64,000 nucleotides of DNA from Diphasiastrum complanatum (lineage: Eukaryota > Streptophyta > Lycopodiopsida > Lycopodiales > Lycopodiaceae). The stretch covers positions 10,713,634 through 10,777,633 of the forward strand of contig CM055114.1 of assembly GCA_029204225.1 (NCBI GenBank). Direction: 5' to 3'. Both the position numbers and the translations under genes were made by a program. The notes below the pieces were generated by a model. The model had not been told where the DNA came from. It saw only the letters and a program-made list of their open reading frames with translations, and did no database searches. Of the stretch, positions 34,790-46,856 are shown in pieces (within the stretch, counting starts at the first letter, position 1; each line of letters opens with the position of its first letter).

Positions 34790-36134
34790 TTGGTTTCCAT
34801 TCCCAATCATCTCCAAGTCAAGTGTTAGCATCCAACCCTTCAGTCAAATTATGGTCTTTCGATATTAGACAATGGACTTGATGTCTCTGACAATGGAAAT
34901 AATCCACTCCTAATTTCGCATTGGATGCAATTTCAATTGCATAATCCAAACTAGTTGGATGTTTTTGTCTCACATGGACTTTCATCTATGTTTGCAATGC
35001 ACTTATGAAGCAATCTAATATCAATTCAATTGGAAGCTCATCGATAGATATGTGCTTTTGCACAAACCAATTAAATCTATGAGAATATCTTCCCACAGAC
35101 TCATCTTCACATTGTCAGATAGTTACCAAATGGAAAACAAGCAACCGTTCTATTCATTGTGGGTGAAAACTCATCCAAGAATGTTTTTACCAAGGTATCC
35201 CATGAGTCAAAAGAATGGATTTCAAAAACTTCAACATTATCATACCAATCTTGCGTTTCACTGGTCAAATATAATGGAAATAACAATTTCCAATCCTCGG
35301 GTTGTGAGAAACCATCTAGGAAAGAGAAGTTCATGAATTTTTGTATAAAAATATCAGCTTTATCACCTCTCTCTCCATCATAATGATCAATCTTCAATAG
35401 GTACACAGGCTTTGGTCTAACACATAGGGAGTCGCCAGCAACTAATGAAGGTTGCACAATATTATAATCAAGTTTAGCTCCTAATTTTCCGTCTTCATGG
35501 TCCAACTCTTCAAGGTCAGTAAGAACTTCACCCTCACTATCAACATGACATTCATTTCTTATTCTTGACACTTCTGGGACCATTGAATATCAATTTTAGG
35601 GCTTTGGGTAGAAATTTTCATCATTTCAATATCAGTGCCAACACTCACCTCATGAGTATTAGGCTTTTCATGGTCATAGTTCAACACACAACCAATTCCT
35701 GCTAGGGTTTCATCAACTCCAAGAATTGGATTTTGAATTACAATAGGACTATGGTTAATAGTCACAAAATAATTGATTTGTAATGTCGCATTCTCTTTAA
35801 CATCATAAGTGAAGTCTCTCCCTTGCTCTAAACCAATCATATCAGATTTATTTGAATCATCTCGTGATATTTCAAAAGATTCTTCACTCAAATTTTCAAG
35901 AAAGTCGCACACCACTAAATCCCATTCTTCTTCATGAAAAAATAGTAGATTTTCTGTGGATTCTACTAATATCTTTGATTCATCAATTGAATCAATAAGT
36001 TTAATACATTCATTGGAAATTTCATGTATGGGTAATTTTATAACAAATAAATTTTGATACACATTTTCTATGGCTTGAGAATCATTCTCATCATAGAATA
36101 AAAATCCCCGTCGCATTAGGCGCGTGGAAATCAT
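34790..36134 (-). pseudogene. Gypsy-like gag in direct repeat copy 2 (longer)
   Basis: Starts MISTRLMRRGFLFYDEN at 36134, with 191 open codons, then a frame change at 35570 into 158 more (35583-35107). The capsid domain reads DIFIQKFMNFSFLDGFSQPE, KLLFPLYLTSETQDWYDN and SWDTLVKTFLDEFSP. Beyond 35107 another frame continues past the repeat boundary with EDESVGRYSHRFNWFVQKHI, then DELPIELILDCFISALQT, a stop, and SLDYAIEIASN. That is the usual order in gypsy Gag. Zinc knuckle and pol are not found downstream. Confidence 0.8.
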
Positions 36135-37716
36135 GATTATAATTTTTTTTTTAAAGGGACCTCCAACACATCTAGTATTGGTCTAGTTTTCTAATACAAC
36201 ACCCTATGAACCTACTTGCACAAACCACTACTCCAAACAAACCTCACAGTTTTCGGTGCTCAAGCCTTATCCAAAAAGACCTTGAGAGTCACTCATAAAA
36301 TTGTTACAAAAGAGGCTCCAATTGCCACAATGCATTCAAACCTTCACAGACAATTTGGATCGAATGAGCTTTTGGTTGTGCAAGTTAATGGTCAATTCAA
36401 CAGAACCGTTTGAAAACAATTTCAAACAATAAACAAGAATTTAAAAGGAGCTCAGCTCCTCCCGGCAGACGCACCACTGAAGGATTATAAAACGACCCCC
36501 AAATAGGCTACCAATCTAAGGGAATTCTAATGGAAGTCATTCTATACCACAATTACAGCTCGAGCTCTATTGGGTATGGAGTTGAAAATAAGGCCATTCA
36601 TGATCACAGGCACTTTCAATGGCAATCAGCAAGGCAAATTCCTAACAGTCTACCAGCAATTTTCAGATAGCCTAGGGAACTTTGAAATGGTCAAGAACCA
36701 TTCCACTATAGAAAGCCATGACTTTCAGAATGCTAAATGGGCTATTAAGATTTCCCTTAATCAATAGGCTTATACCTCATTCGTTAGAAGTTCTTAATAA
36801 TAGAAACACGTATTTACAAAGTTCAGTTCGTGTTCAGCAATTAGACAACATTGCAGTTCTTATAGACCTTGAACAACACCTCACACCATTGTGTGTTCAT
36901 CGACATGATCCTAAAGTGTTAACAAATGAGATGTAAGTTTAGTGTTTCCCTGTATGCAGCTTTGTTAATGTCAGATGCTCAGCTTGTCAAGCTTATACAC
37001 CTGCAGCAAACGACTTGTTTCCAAGATTTGAATAATTATGTTGGTGGTGGTAAAATAATATTTTAGGCCCAAAGTTTCCTTATAAATGTAGGCTGATCTT
37101 TAAATCCAAACAAAATACTTAGGGCGGCTAAGCAAGAGATGGATCAAGGATGAGAATAGCTTGTTTACAACAACCGTAGAATTGGTAGAATCAATAATTT
37201 GGTTGTTCCTTAATTGGTGACAATCAGAACCTGATAGATGGCTTGATATCTAGTGATATATAGAGCCCTCATGTCTGATTTTTTTTTTGTAGTTGATGGC
37301 AATGCCAATTAAGCCAATGGATCAGCCCTTAGGGTAATGACAAAGTCTGGCCACAGGTTGAAAGGCCACCAAGCAGATTACAAGCAAAGGACACGACCCA
37401 CAACAGGGCCGTTGGTAAGGAAAAGGCACAAGGTAGGGCACGAGGCAGAGGGCATGGCCCACACAGGCTGAAATAGGCCGCATATAGAGAATTTGGCCAG
37501 GTCAACGTGAAGGCAATGAGGAGCCCCCAAATGGATAAAGTGTAGCCAATGGACAGGCAGGGCTAGGGAAGAGGAAGAAGCCACAGTCAGATCCGCAGGT
37601 AGGGAGCATGGACAGGATAATTCGCAAGAAGAGAGAGAGAGAGAGAGCCGTAGGTAGGGTGGGCACAAACCCACAAGCAAGGCAACAAAGAGAGAGAGCG
37701 GGTCAGATGGCCACTA
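35015..37716. repeat. Large direct repeat, copy 2 (about 2.7 kb)
   Basis: Counterpart of 30201-32831 in the same orientation, start-to-start distance about 4.8 kb. Sequence beyond both outer ends differs. The pair probably arose by tandem element insertion or unequal recombination, followed by independent decay. Confidence 0.9.
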
Positions 37717-38100
37717 TTATACCATCATCAATGGATGTTATCTCTATTAATGATTTGTATAATTTTCATTATGTACTATAAAATGACGATCTGAATTTCT
37801 TTCTCTCTACCTAGAGTATTCATATGCATCTTAATACTAAATAATTTCATTCATATTGTCCATTATTAAGCAAAGTCAATATTGAACATGGACCTATATA
37901 ATCATGTATTATATAACTTCTTCACAGATAGTTAAATCATAAACTAGTTATAGATCTCATATATAATCTTTAGATACTCTATCACTTGTTGGAAGAATGG
38001 ACATGTAGGATATTCTGGATAATTTATATATTTGACTAATATATCGAACAGTTCTCATTCTATTTTAGAGTCTCTTAACAAGGATAGCTTTCCTATAGCC
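37717..38100. other. AT-rich sequence, no feature recognised
   Basis: Lies between the direct repeat and the 3' LTR of copia B. No ORF or repeat that I can name. Confidence 0.4.
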
Positions 38101-38820
38101 TGTGAAGTTTTTAGCACGTGTGAACTTCACCACACACCTTATAGGATCTTACTGAGGTGTTGTGATTGCACAAGATTGATCAAAGATCAGATTACTTGAA
38201 AATTCTAAGGCAAGAGCACAATGGCATACATCTGACTAAAAAAACTAACTTCTCACTAAGAGGAATGAATGTAAAAAATAATTCTAAGTGCTCGGTATAA
38301 GAAAAACAGGCTGCCTCAAGTAGAGAGAGAAAATCAACAAGAAAACTCGGGTAGAGAGAGAATGAGTCCAAAACACCAAAATTCAATATTCACAATAATG
38401 GCAAAACATGCCAAGGTTTCCCTACATCAAAGTGGCTCGAGTTCCTACAATGGAGTTGCATGGAAAGTCCACTTAACTCAGTTAACTCAACTACCAAGGA
38501 TCCACATGTGTAACTGCATGCATGGATATTGCATGTACTGCATGTCAACTCTCAAAATTGCCTAGACATGTGTAGATCACAATAACTACTTTTGCATGTT
38601 GCATGTACTGATTGTGTGTGGCTTGCATGCACACTGAATGACATTGCATGTTATCTAAACTTTTGCATGACATCATATTTGAATCTACTAAGTCAAACTC
38701 GACCTATTCTAGAAGGCTATGTGCTCAGTTCACATATGTTTATGTACAATAAAGTTTACAAATGGAAATAACATGGCATGGCCTCAAAACTCGAAAGATA
38801 TTATTTTACTAATCTTCACA
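38101..38820 (-). mobile_element. Copia B 3' LTR (family B)
   Basis: 720 bp with terminal inverted TGTGAAG...CTTCACA. On the plus strand it starts TGTGAAGTTTTTAGCACGTG and ends ACTAATCTTCACA. The pol stop codon lies inside it (TGTGAAGATTAG on the minus strand). It holds a dense group of CATGCA/TGCATG motifs between about 38510 and 38670. Confidence 0.9.
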
Positions 38821-39540
38821 CTCCTCCTTAAAATATATGTTCCTATCCAACATAGACTTTGAAATTAGGCCAAGGTTAGACCTCATCTTGATAAAGACAT
38901 TCTTGAGCAATGGCTTGGTGACAAGATCTGCAACACAATTTGAAGATCCAACATGCTCAAATAAGATCTCTCTCCCAATGACTTTTTCTCTTACAAAATG
39001 ATGAGCTTCCTCGATGTGTTTGCTCCTTGCATGGAACACGGGATTATTTGCAAGAGCCTGAGTTGAAATGTTATCATTCTTGATAATTGGAAGGTCTTCA
39101 TCTCCATAACACTTTAGCTCCAAAAGTAGCCTTTTGATCCATAAAACCTCCTTTGTTGTGGTTGTACGAGATTTGTATTCAGCTTCACAAGATGATAAGG
39201 ATATAGACCTGTCTCCTGCAAAATTTGACTCTGAAAAAGCACCCAAAGTCAGATCTTCTCCTTTGTAGATTAATCCATAATCTAAGGTAGAAGATATATA
39301 CCTCAAGATTCTTTTAGTCAACTTCCAGTGATATATCTTTGGATCCTACATGTGTTGACTTAGCTTATGCACACTAAAGCTTAGATCAGGCCTAGTCACT
39401 GTTAACCATATACGATAAAGAGTGATGTCCACAAAAAAAATTTCATCATCTTTCATAGGAACTTTTACAATGTGCTCCATTGGTGTATCTATGCCTTTAC
39501 AGTTTTCCATTTGGAATTTCTTGAGCATGGAAAGTGCATA
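38809..39540 (-). pseudogene. Copia B: RNase H
   Basis: Two frames (39528-39346 and 39321-38809) give FQMENCKGIDTPMEHIVKVP, RPDLSFSVHKLSQHM, then LRYISSTLDYGLIYK, SSCEAEYKSRTTTTKEVLWI and HARSKHIEEAHHFVREKVIG, ending FKEECED inside the LTR. The second RNase H segment usually reads SDSDWAGD..., here SESNFAGDRS. One frameshift separates the two parts. Confidence 0.85.
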
Positions 39541-40440
39541 TCTACTTTAACTTATAAAGGCATGACTTTCCAAAAGTCAATCTCAAGGCCTAAAATATAG
39601 TGAAGAACTCCTAAGTCCTACATCTTAAACTCACTACCAAGGGCATGCTTAGTTTCTTCAACTAGCTTCTCATCATTTCCACAAAGAATAATATCATTTA
39701 CATAGATGAGAAGAATAACTACACAGTTATTTACAACTTATAATACGGAGAGGGGTTATATTCACTAAGACTAAATCCGAGTGATATGAGATAGGAGTTG
39801 AGCCTTGCATACCAAGAACTTGGTGCTTGTTTTAGTCCATAAAGACTTTTGAACAAAATACAAACTTTTGATTCTTCACCTTCTTTCGCAAACCAGGAGG
39901 TTGCTCCATGTAGATCTCCTCCTCAAGGTAACCGTTGAGAAAGGCATTAGAAACATCAAGCTGAAACATTCTCCAATTGTGAAAACATGCAAGAGATATG
40001 AGTATTCTGATTGTTACCATTTTTGCAACTGGTGCAAAGGTGTCTTCATAGTCAAGACCTTTGATTTGAGAGTAGCCTTTGGCACAAAGTCTTGCTTTAT
40101 ATTTATTGATAGATCCATCATTATTATACTTGATTCTAAAAACCCACTTACATCCAATCACGTCCATGTTGTTTGGTGGCTCCACAAGCTCCCATGTGTT
40201 GTTTGACATCAAGGCTTCAAACTCTTGGGTCATTGCTTCAACCCACTTCTCAGATTGAAGTGCTTCTTGGACATCTTTAGGCTCTTCATCTGATATAAAG
40301 AGAGCATGATAGGAAGTTTCAACTTTCACTTGCCTTCCTTCCTCATCATATATGAGCCTTCTTGGCTCAGATCTTTCTCTTGTAGATCTTCTTGGTGTAG
40401 GTGCTTGAAGTTGCTCCTCCTCAAGCCTCAGCCTCACCAC
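39541..40440 (-). pseudogene. Copia B: reverse transcriptase
   Basis: The open part (40440-39832) contains KWVEAMTQEFEALMSNNTWE, GCKWVFRIKYNNDGSINKYK, ARLCAKGYSQIKGLDYEDTF and [20 protein letters not shown]. After a frameshift the catalytic box follows at 39693-39704 and reads YVND instead of YVDD, within LLIYVNDIILCGNDEKLVEE. The changed second Asp should abolish polymerase activity. Several stops follow before RNase H. Confidence 0.85.
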
Positions 40441-40610
40441 TTATTGAGCAGCATCAAAATTGATGATTGTAGATCTTGCATGAGACTCCTTGATCTGTGC
40501 TTCATCCAAGTTAAACTTCTGATCTTCATGAAAGATCACATCTCTACTAACAACATTCTTGTCAGTAGAGGGAAGATATACTTTGTATGCTTTTTTAGTA
40601 GATGCATATC

Positions 40611-41836
40611 CTACAAGAATTCCTTTAAAGCACTAGGATCATCCTTCTTCCAAGTCTCTAAAGGTACATGCACAAAGCATACACAACCAAAGATCCTAAG
40701 ATGATCTACCTTAGGCTTTTTCTTATACAACATCTCAAATGGTGTTCTTCCTTCTATTACAAGATTAGGAAGCCTATTACAAAGATAATTTGCACATGCA
40801 ACTGCTTCTCTCCAAAATTCTTTAGGTAGAGAAGCTTCTAGCCTAATGGCTTTTGCACATTCACATAAAGTTCTATTTTTTCTCTCAGCAACTCCATTTT
40901 GCTGAGGAGTATAAGAACAAGAAAATTCTCTTTGTATTCCCTCTCTCTCACAAAAGTCATTAAACTTATTGGAGGTGTATTCTCCTCCACTATCACTTCT
41001 CAAAGCTTTCAACTTGAAAGAAAAATGCTTTTCTACACAAGCTTTGAAAGTAGAAAACATCATAAACCATGGCTTTAGAAGATAGCATATAAATCCAAGA
41101 ATATCTTGTATAATCATCTACAAAGGAAACAAAACAATTTGCTCCTCCTTTGCTCTTGGTTGAAGAGAAATGAACATCAGAGTGCACAAGTTCAAATGGA
41201 TGCTTTGTTTTGATGCTTGATCTTGGAAAAGGCCTTCTGTGTGATTTTGCCAAAACACAAGCTTCACAAGGTTCAAGCTCCTTTGACAGTGTCTTTGGTA
41301 GTCGAACAACTTTTCCTTCCTTGACCATAGATTGCATGGCTTTGAAATTGGGATGTCCCAATCTCTTATGCCACAGATCCTCCTGAAGAACCTTGGTCTC
41401 ATAAGCAATATCTGAAATGTTAGCACTCTCTCTAGGATCTAGTTTGTACAACTTTCCAATTCTAGATCCTCTAGCAATAACTTCATTTTCTCTTGAGATT
41501 ATATGCTTGTCAACTTGAAACGTGACATCCAATCCACTATCAAACAACTGTCCTACACTAATGAGATTTTTGGTTAGGCTAGGTACATAAAGTACATCAT
41601 CATGCAAGCGAAAAAGATTTTCATGATGATGCATGCAGTGGAATACTACCTATTCCTTCAATTCTACACTCTGCATCATTAACAGTATAGATTGATCTTT
41701 TTGCACCTAGATATGGCATGAGATTTGTGAAAGAATTTCTAGAATTAGACATATGGGAACTAGCCCCACTATCTATCTACCAGACTTCTTCATTCTTGAA
41801 AGGAAAAGATGAAAAACTAGACTTCATTAAAGAATC
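40611..41836 (-). pseudogene. Copia B: protease remnant and integrase
   Basis: The protease site (IDSGASSHMSNSRN region) lies near 41770, next to the nested LTR. Pre-integrase reads DLWHKRLGHPNFKAMQSMVK with CEACVLAKSH. The core has Asp in LVHSDVHFSSTKSKGGAN and in RSDSGGEYTSNKF, and Glu in YTPQQNGVAERKNRTLCECA. All three catalytic residues are therefore present, split over two frames (41634-40993 and 41117-40611). C-terminal LCNRLPNLVIEGRTPFEMLY and LRIFGCVCFVHVPLETW follow, then a frame break. Confidence 0.85.
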
Positions 41837-42814
41837 TTAAGAAACAAAACGTTTCTATTTACAAAGCTTTGCTAGCTTTCAGCTCTCTGTCTGACAAAAA
41901 ATGTTTGCAAACACGAAAGTCATGAGAAAATACGAAGCACAAAATATTTGCGAACACTTGATGGGAAGACACGAACACGAAAGATTCGCAAACGAAAATC
42001 TTTTGCGGTCCAGCACGAGAAAGTCAAACGACGACGACGAACCAAACGACGTGACACAAAAAAACGTCACGAAACCTTTTCTGCTCTCGCGCTCCAAAGA
42101 GTACCAGCACGATCATACAAGTACCCAGAAGTATAGGTGTCTGATCTGATGACATGACGTCAGCAGATACACTCTAGGTTGTGGCTAATCTGCCACTCTT
42201 GTAATTTTTTGATTAGTTGTAGATTCAATTACTCTAATCTAAAAGGTTGCACATAGCGACTATCTACTTACTGGATGATACTTGATAGATAGGCATATAT
42301 AGAAAAGAAGTCTGATGCCAGTAAGCAATCAAGACAAAAATACAGACAAGAAGTTCGCCTGCGAGCGAGATGAGTTCTGTGAGCAGGATCCATAGAGATC
42401 CACAAGTCCGCTAGTAAGCGAGACATCCACTCGTGAGAGAACTGTATTTCTCTCATGCCAACTCACTCCATGGATCTACATGTAGTGCTTGAAAAATCAA
42501 CAAAACTAAGAGATGATCTTGTAGCCATTGTGCACATTTCTTCTTTTATGATGTATGATCTTGAATGCAAATGTATCTACTGTTATTCATGTGTCTGATT
42601 CTCCCGTTCATTTAATTCCACACATCAGTTGAATTCATTGAATGCTATATTAATTCATAAATGTAGATCAGCAGTGCCTGATTACATTCCGGAAGACTGT
42701 AGGAGTGATTCAGCTGGCAGTGTCTCGCAGCTAAACTCCATCCGAACTAGAAACTATTCGCGATCGTTTCTCTTTCACGACTGTGTTTCACTTTCACGAT
42801 TTCTTCTCGCATCA
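41837..42814 (+). mobile_element. Copia LTR, family 1, copy 3 (solo, nested in copia B)
   Basis: 978 bp starting TTAAGAAAC (TG changed to TT) and ending CATCA, alignable with 5434-6655 and 24477-25512. No primer site or pol of its family adjoins it. Copia B gag lies on the right and protease on the left, on the opposite strand. The flanks read GAATC and GATCC, an imperfect match at best for a 5-bp target duplication. It is a solo LTR left by recombination, younger than element B. Confidence 0.85.
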
Positions 42815-43715
42815 GATCCTCTCTTTCACTCTCAACACCCTCACTCATCCTCATTAGTAAGGTTAGCTTGCTTAGATTGGTTCTTCTTCTTGAAAAAGTT
42901 TAATACATAGGGGCCTTTCTTGCCACAGAAAAAACACTTGATCTTTGACATGTTGCAACTTGTGAGGACTGATCCTCACCACCTTCTTTGGCTTTGTCCT
43001 TCTTGAAGTGTTGTTGACCTTTGCCCTTGCCTCTTGACTTGTCTCTGATGAAGAGTGTTTTGTCATCTCCACCATCTTTCAATGAAAGTCTGTTGATCCT
43101 CAGCATCTTGTTCTCTTACCTACTTTCTTCAGCAATGAGAACACCTTGTAGTGTCTCCAAGGATGAAAGTTCCTCCCTGACAGCATAAGTCTGCACAATA
43201 TTGTCATACTCATCTCTAAGTCCATTAAGGACTACTTGAACAAGTTTAGTGTTCTTAAGAGCATCTCGAATACCAGTTAACTCTTGATGAAGATCCTTTA
43301 CTCTCATTACATATAATGAAGCACTCTCATTTACTCTCTGATAACTTAGAAAGATTTGGTTTCTAAGTGTAAGCAATCTAGAAGTATTCTTGATTTCATA
43401 AATTGTTTTTAGAGTGTCCCAAGCCTCCTTGGCAGTGGTGCATGTATTGATCTCTCTTAACACTTCATTTGTTACATTCATTTTTATAAAATGAAGGGCA
43501 ATTCTGGTTCTTTTGTTGAATGCTACAGCTTCATTAGGTGCTGTAGTATCTTCTTCAGCTCCACTCACAATGTCCATTACATCTTGTAGAATCAATAATG
43601 ATTCCATTCTAATCTTCCACACTGCATAATTGGAAGATGTTAATCTCTCACTGTGCTCCAAGAAATGTGAACCAGATGAAGACATCTTCTCTATGAGAAA
43701 TTCAAGTAATGACAA
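42815..43715 (-). pseudogene. Copia B: gag
   Basis: The 199-codon frame 43715-43116 has SGSHFLEHSERLTSSNYAVW, RMESLLILQDVMDIVSG and MRVKDLHQELTGIR. Two overlapping frames (43106-42900 and 43075-42872) continue with LSLKDGGDDKTLFIRDKS and a broken nucleocapsid region (CQRSSVFSVARKAP; shifted from the usual CFFCGKKGH). Gag then runs into the nested solo LTR. It is closely related to the gag of elements A, F and G. Confidence 0.85.
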
Positions 43716-44433
43716 AGATGGAGTTGAAAATGTTGCTTGCTATCTCAACCTAGGATCTGACACTGATAATGTTGATCCAACCTATGAAATCTAGCAACAT
43801 AATATGAGATCAAACTCTCAACATAAAAAATCAATCTATCTTGAATTTGGATCTTGCTACAATCATAGAAATGAAGCACATGCAAGTCCCACGAGTTTCA
43901 AAGAACTGATAAACTCTCTAGGAACTTACTTTCAACTCAGACACAATAATTTGCTTGAAATGAAAAGTCTAAGACCTCACAAAACTCATCTCTATCCAAT
44001 TCTACTTGATTGACAATGAAAATTGAAAAAATTGGTGAAAAAAATTGATGTGTGCTCACTTTGGCATATTCCAGGGGATGAGTACTCTCCCAAACTCTTT
44101 GATTGCCTAGAAATCTTCTAAAAACAAATCAAATTGATTTAGAAACTCAAGCAACACATTCTACTCTTCAATACATATCCAACAAGCTATAGAACATCAA
44201 ATTTGGATCATTCCTTGAGAAGTAGCACTCAATCAAAGGGGGCTAATTTCACACATGTGAGCTCTCTGTCCGTACAGGACTTAGTTGAAGCAAATCAGGC
44301 TTGATTTGATCCACTTATAGTCCACAAATGGCTCATTTGTCAGTGAGTTTGGATTCCTCTCCCAAATCCGAGTTCCTACAAGCAAAAGCACTATTGTTCT
44401 GATGTATACACCCTCACCTCTTCAAAGCGTAAA
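43716..44433 (-). other. Copia B leader (non-coding)
   Basis: About 720 bp between primer site and gag ATG. It contains a palindrome-like TTTCACACATGTGAGC at 44248-44262, in a position comparable with palindromes in the leaders of elements A and F. No ORF of note. Confidence 0.6.
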
Positions 44434-44445
44434 GCTCTGATACCA
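44434..44445 (-). other. Primer-binding site of copia B
   Basis: GCTCTGATACCA on the plus strand is TGGTATCAGAGC on the minus strand, a perfect match to the initiator Met tRNA site. It directly adjoins the LTR end. Confidence 0.92.
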
Positions 44446-44928
44446 TGTGAAGTTTTTAGCACATGTGAACTTCACATCACATCTTACAGGATCTTACTGA
44501 GGTGTTGTGATTGCACAAGATTGATCAAAGAACAGATTACTTGAAAAATCTAAGGCAAGAGCACAATGGCATACATCTGACTGAAAAAATTAACTTCTCA
44601 CTATGAGGAATGAATGTCAGAAATAATTCTAAGTGCTCAGTATGAGAAAAACAGGCTACTCTTGGGTAGAGAGATAAAATCAACACAAGAAAACTCGAGT
44701 AGAGAGAGAATGAGTCCAAAACACCAAAATCTCAATATTCACAATAATGGCAAAACATGCCAAGGTTTCCCTACATCAAAGTGGCTCAAGTTCCTACAGT
44801 GGAGTTGGATTGAAAGTCCACTTAACTCAGCTAACTCAACTACCAAAGATCCACATGTGTAACTGCATGCATGGGTATTGCATGTACTGCATGTCAGCTC
44901 TCAAAATTGCCTAAACATGCATTAGGGG
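44446..44928 (-). mobile_element. Copia B 5' LTR, truncated
   Basis: Starts TGTGAAGTTTTTAGCACATG on the plus strand and matches the 3' LTR at 38101 for about 480 bp, up to TTGCCTAAACATG. There a MITE-like end takes over and the remaining ~240 bp are missing. Confidence 0.85.
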
Positions 44929-44992
44929 AGTTTTGAGCTCCAAAAAGACCCTTTAAGAATTCGTGCAAGATGTCTTATATTCATGAAGGACT
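44929..44992. mobile_element. MITE-like terminal sequence, second copy
   Basis: TTA followed by GGGGAGTTTTGAGCTC and CCCTTTAAGAATTCGTGCAA closely matches the left end of the MITE at 4931 for about 55 bp. After that the two diverge and no matching right end was found. It may be a larger related transposon or a rearranged copy, and it truncates the 5' LTR of copia B. Confidence 0.5.
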
Positions 44993-45943
44993 TCTTGTTT
45001 TTCTTTATCTTATGATCTGTCTTTATTCATAATGACATCAAACAAGATTTGAGATCTTGAAAGGATTTTTCTTCTATAGATCTATGTTCAATTGAAAGTA
45101 ACATATTTCTTAAGAAGATTATATAAGGGGGTAGATATCTAATCATAATTCTATATAAATCTTCTATAGTAACCACATAATCCTAAAAATACTCTTACTT
45201 CATTGACATCATTAATAGAAAAAGATTCGTCTTTATCTTATTGAATTATTCATCTTTGAATTCTTCTCTAAATCACACAAATTTTTATTATTTAAACAAT
45301 TTTTTATACTTCTATGGCAATATGAACTAGGATACCACTATAGTATCTGGCTTTTATGGATCTTATCCCATTTTGGTTGCCATAAAACATGTAGTACGTT
45401 TTGTGTGTTGCTTGATAGTGTTCACAACACTATAGCGGGGTTTTATATGGTTATGAAGCCATTCATTGGGTTTCTAGTCACGATAGTACCTTAGAAGTAT
45501 AGAAATACAATGAGCTCTTGATAATTCATAAGGTATTATTCTTGAGATAAATTCATATTTTATTTCCAATTGTGGATTTTGATCATCAACATTTCAATTG
45601 GATTTTCATTTATAAAGTGTGAGAAAATAATTTCATTTATATTTCAATATGGAATATATCAAGCATTGTTTGGATCATTCATCCCATGAATGGATGGAAC
45701 TTAGAAAATGTAAAATTTGACATTCTGAGGATATTTCACACTTGTGAATTGAAATTTTCCCATCCACTTTTGTTTTTGAAAGTTGAAAGTGTTTTTTGAC
45801 CACCTACTAGAAATTGTCAATTTTGGCATTATTCAAGTTCTTTGTCTAATAGTACTTGATTCTCTTGAGATCTTGAGACACCATTTGATTGGGTTGAACC
45901 TCTGAAAATGTTTTTTTAGTGTGCCAAAACTGATCATAAACAT
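44993..45943. other. No gene recognised; probable copia G leader in right part
   Basis: AT-rich sequence. The part before 45944 is presumably the leader of element G and contains a half palindrome (TTTCACACTTGTGAATTG near 45730). No LTR end or primer site is visible, so the 5' end of G is missing or degraded. Confidence 0.4.
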
Positions 45944-46856
45944 ATGGCTTCAATGGGATCTTACCTATTGGAACAAAGTGAGAGACTCACTTCTACCAAT
46001 TATGGTGTATGGAAGGAAAGGATGGAATCCATCCTCGTACTCCAAAATTTGATGGATATAGTGAATGGGAGTCAGGAGGAGCCTGTAAATCCTCAAGAAA
46101 TTCCCAATTTTAAGCAGAGAACACATGTTGCTCTTTTGTTTGAAGCTTAATGCTCTAATGATGTTTTAAGAGAGATTATGTGAACAAGATGCATGGAAAA
46201 CTTTACAATCCATTTATGAGTCTAAGAACACCTCAAGAGTTCTTACCCTTAGGAATATGATCTTCCAAAGCTTTCAAAGAAAGGATGAAAGTGTCTCGTC
46301 CTATGTGTCCAAGGTCAAGGATCTCCATAGAGACCTTTCTTGCATAGATGATTCTATCAAAACTAAAGAATTGTTCAAGTCATTTTAAATGGTTTTAGTG
46401 AAGAGTTTGATATTATTGTTCAATCCTATGCAATCAAAGAGGACATACCCTCTTTAGAAGCCTGACAAGGAGTTTTGATAGCCGAAGAGCATACGCATCA
46501 AACTCGAGTGGCAAGATTTGAAAGGTTATCTCTCAAGGATGGAGGAAGTGACCAAGCTCTCTTCACCAAGTTCAAAGGAAAGAGCAAGGACAAAATGAAT
46601 AGCAAGAGCTCCAAATACAACTCAAAATCATTGGAGAAGACACCCGAGGATGAGACAAGCACATCCAATGTGAAGAAGAACAAGTACAAAGTCACTTGTT
46701 TCTCATGTGGCAAGAAGGGGCATTTTGCCTCCCAATGCTACAAAAGGAAATCCAAGAAAGCTAATATCACTTGTGAAGATGAATCTCCTTGTGATAAGGA
46801 GGATTCACGTCTAACTTTTCATCTTCCTCTTTTAAGCATTCTAATGTATGGTGCTT
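45944..46856 (+). pseudogene. Copia element G: gag
   Basis: Starts MASMGSYLLEQSERLTSTNY and includes RMESILVLQNLMDIVNG. After frame breaks it continues with SKVKDLHRDLSCID and, in the frame 46475-46858, with an intact zinc knuckle CFSCGKKGHFASQC preceded by a Lys/Ser-rich stretch. There are at least three frame disruptions. It is related to the gag of elements A, B and F. Confidence 0.85.

Larger units (their letters stand above)
38101..44928 (-). mobile_element. Copia element B, near complete, minus strand
   Basis: Order on the minus strand: truncated 5' LTR (44928-44446), primer site (44445-44434), leader, gag, protease, integrase, RT, RNase H and 3' LTR (38820-38101). A family-1 solo LTR (41837-42814) is inserted between gag and protease. 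All domains are represented, but several carry inactivating changes. It is the best reference in the window for the related elements A, F, G and H. Confidence 0.85.
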
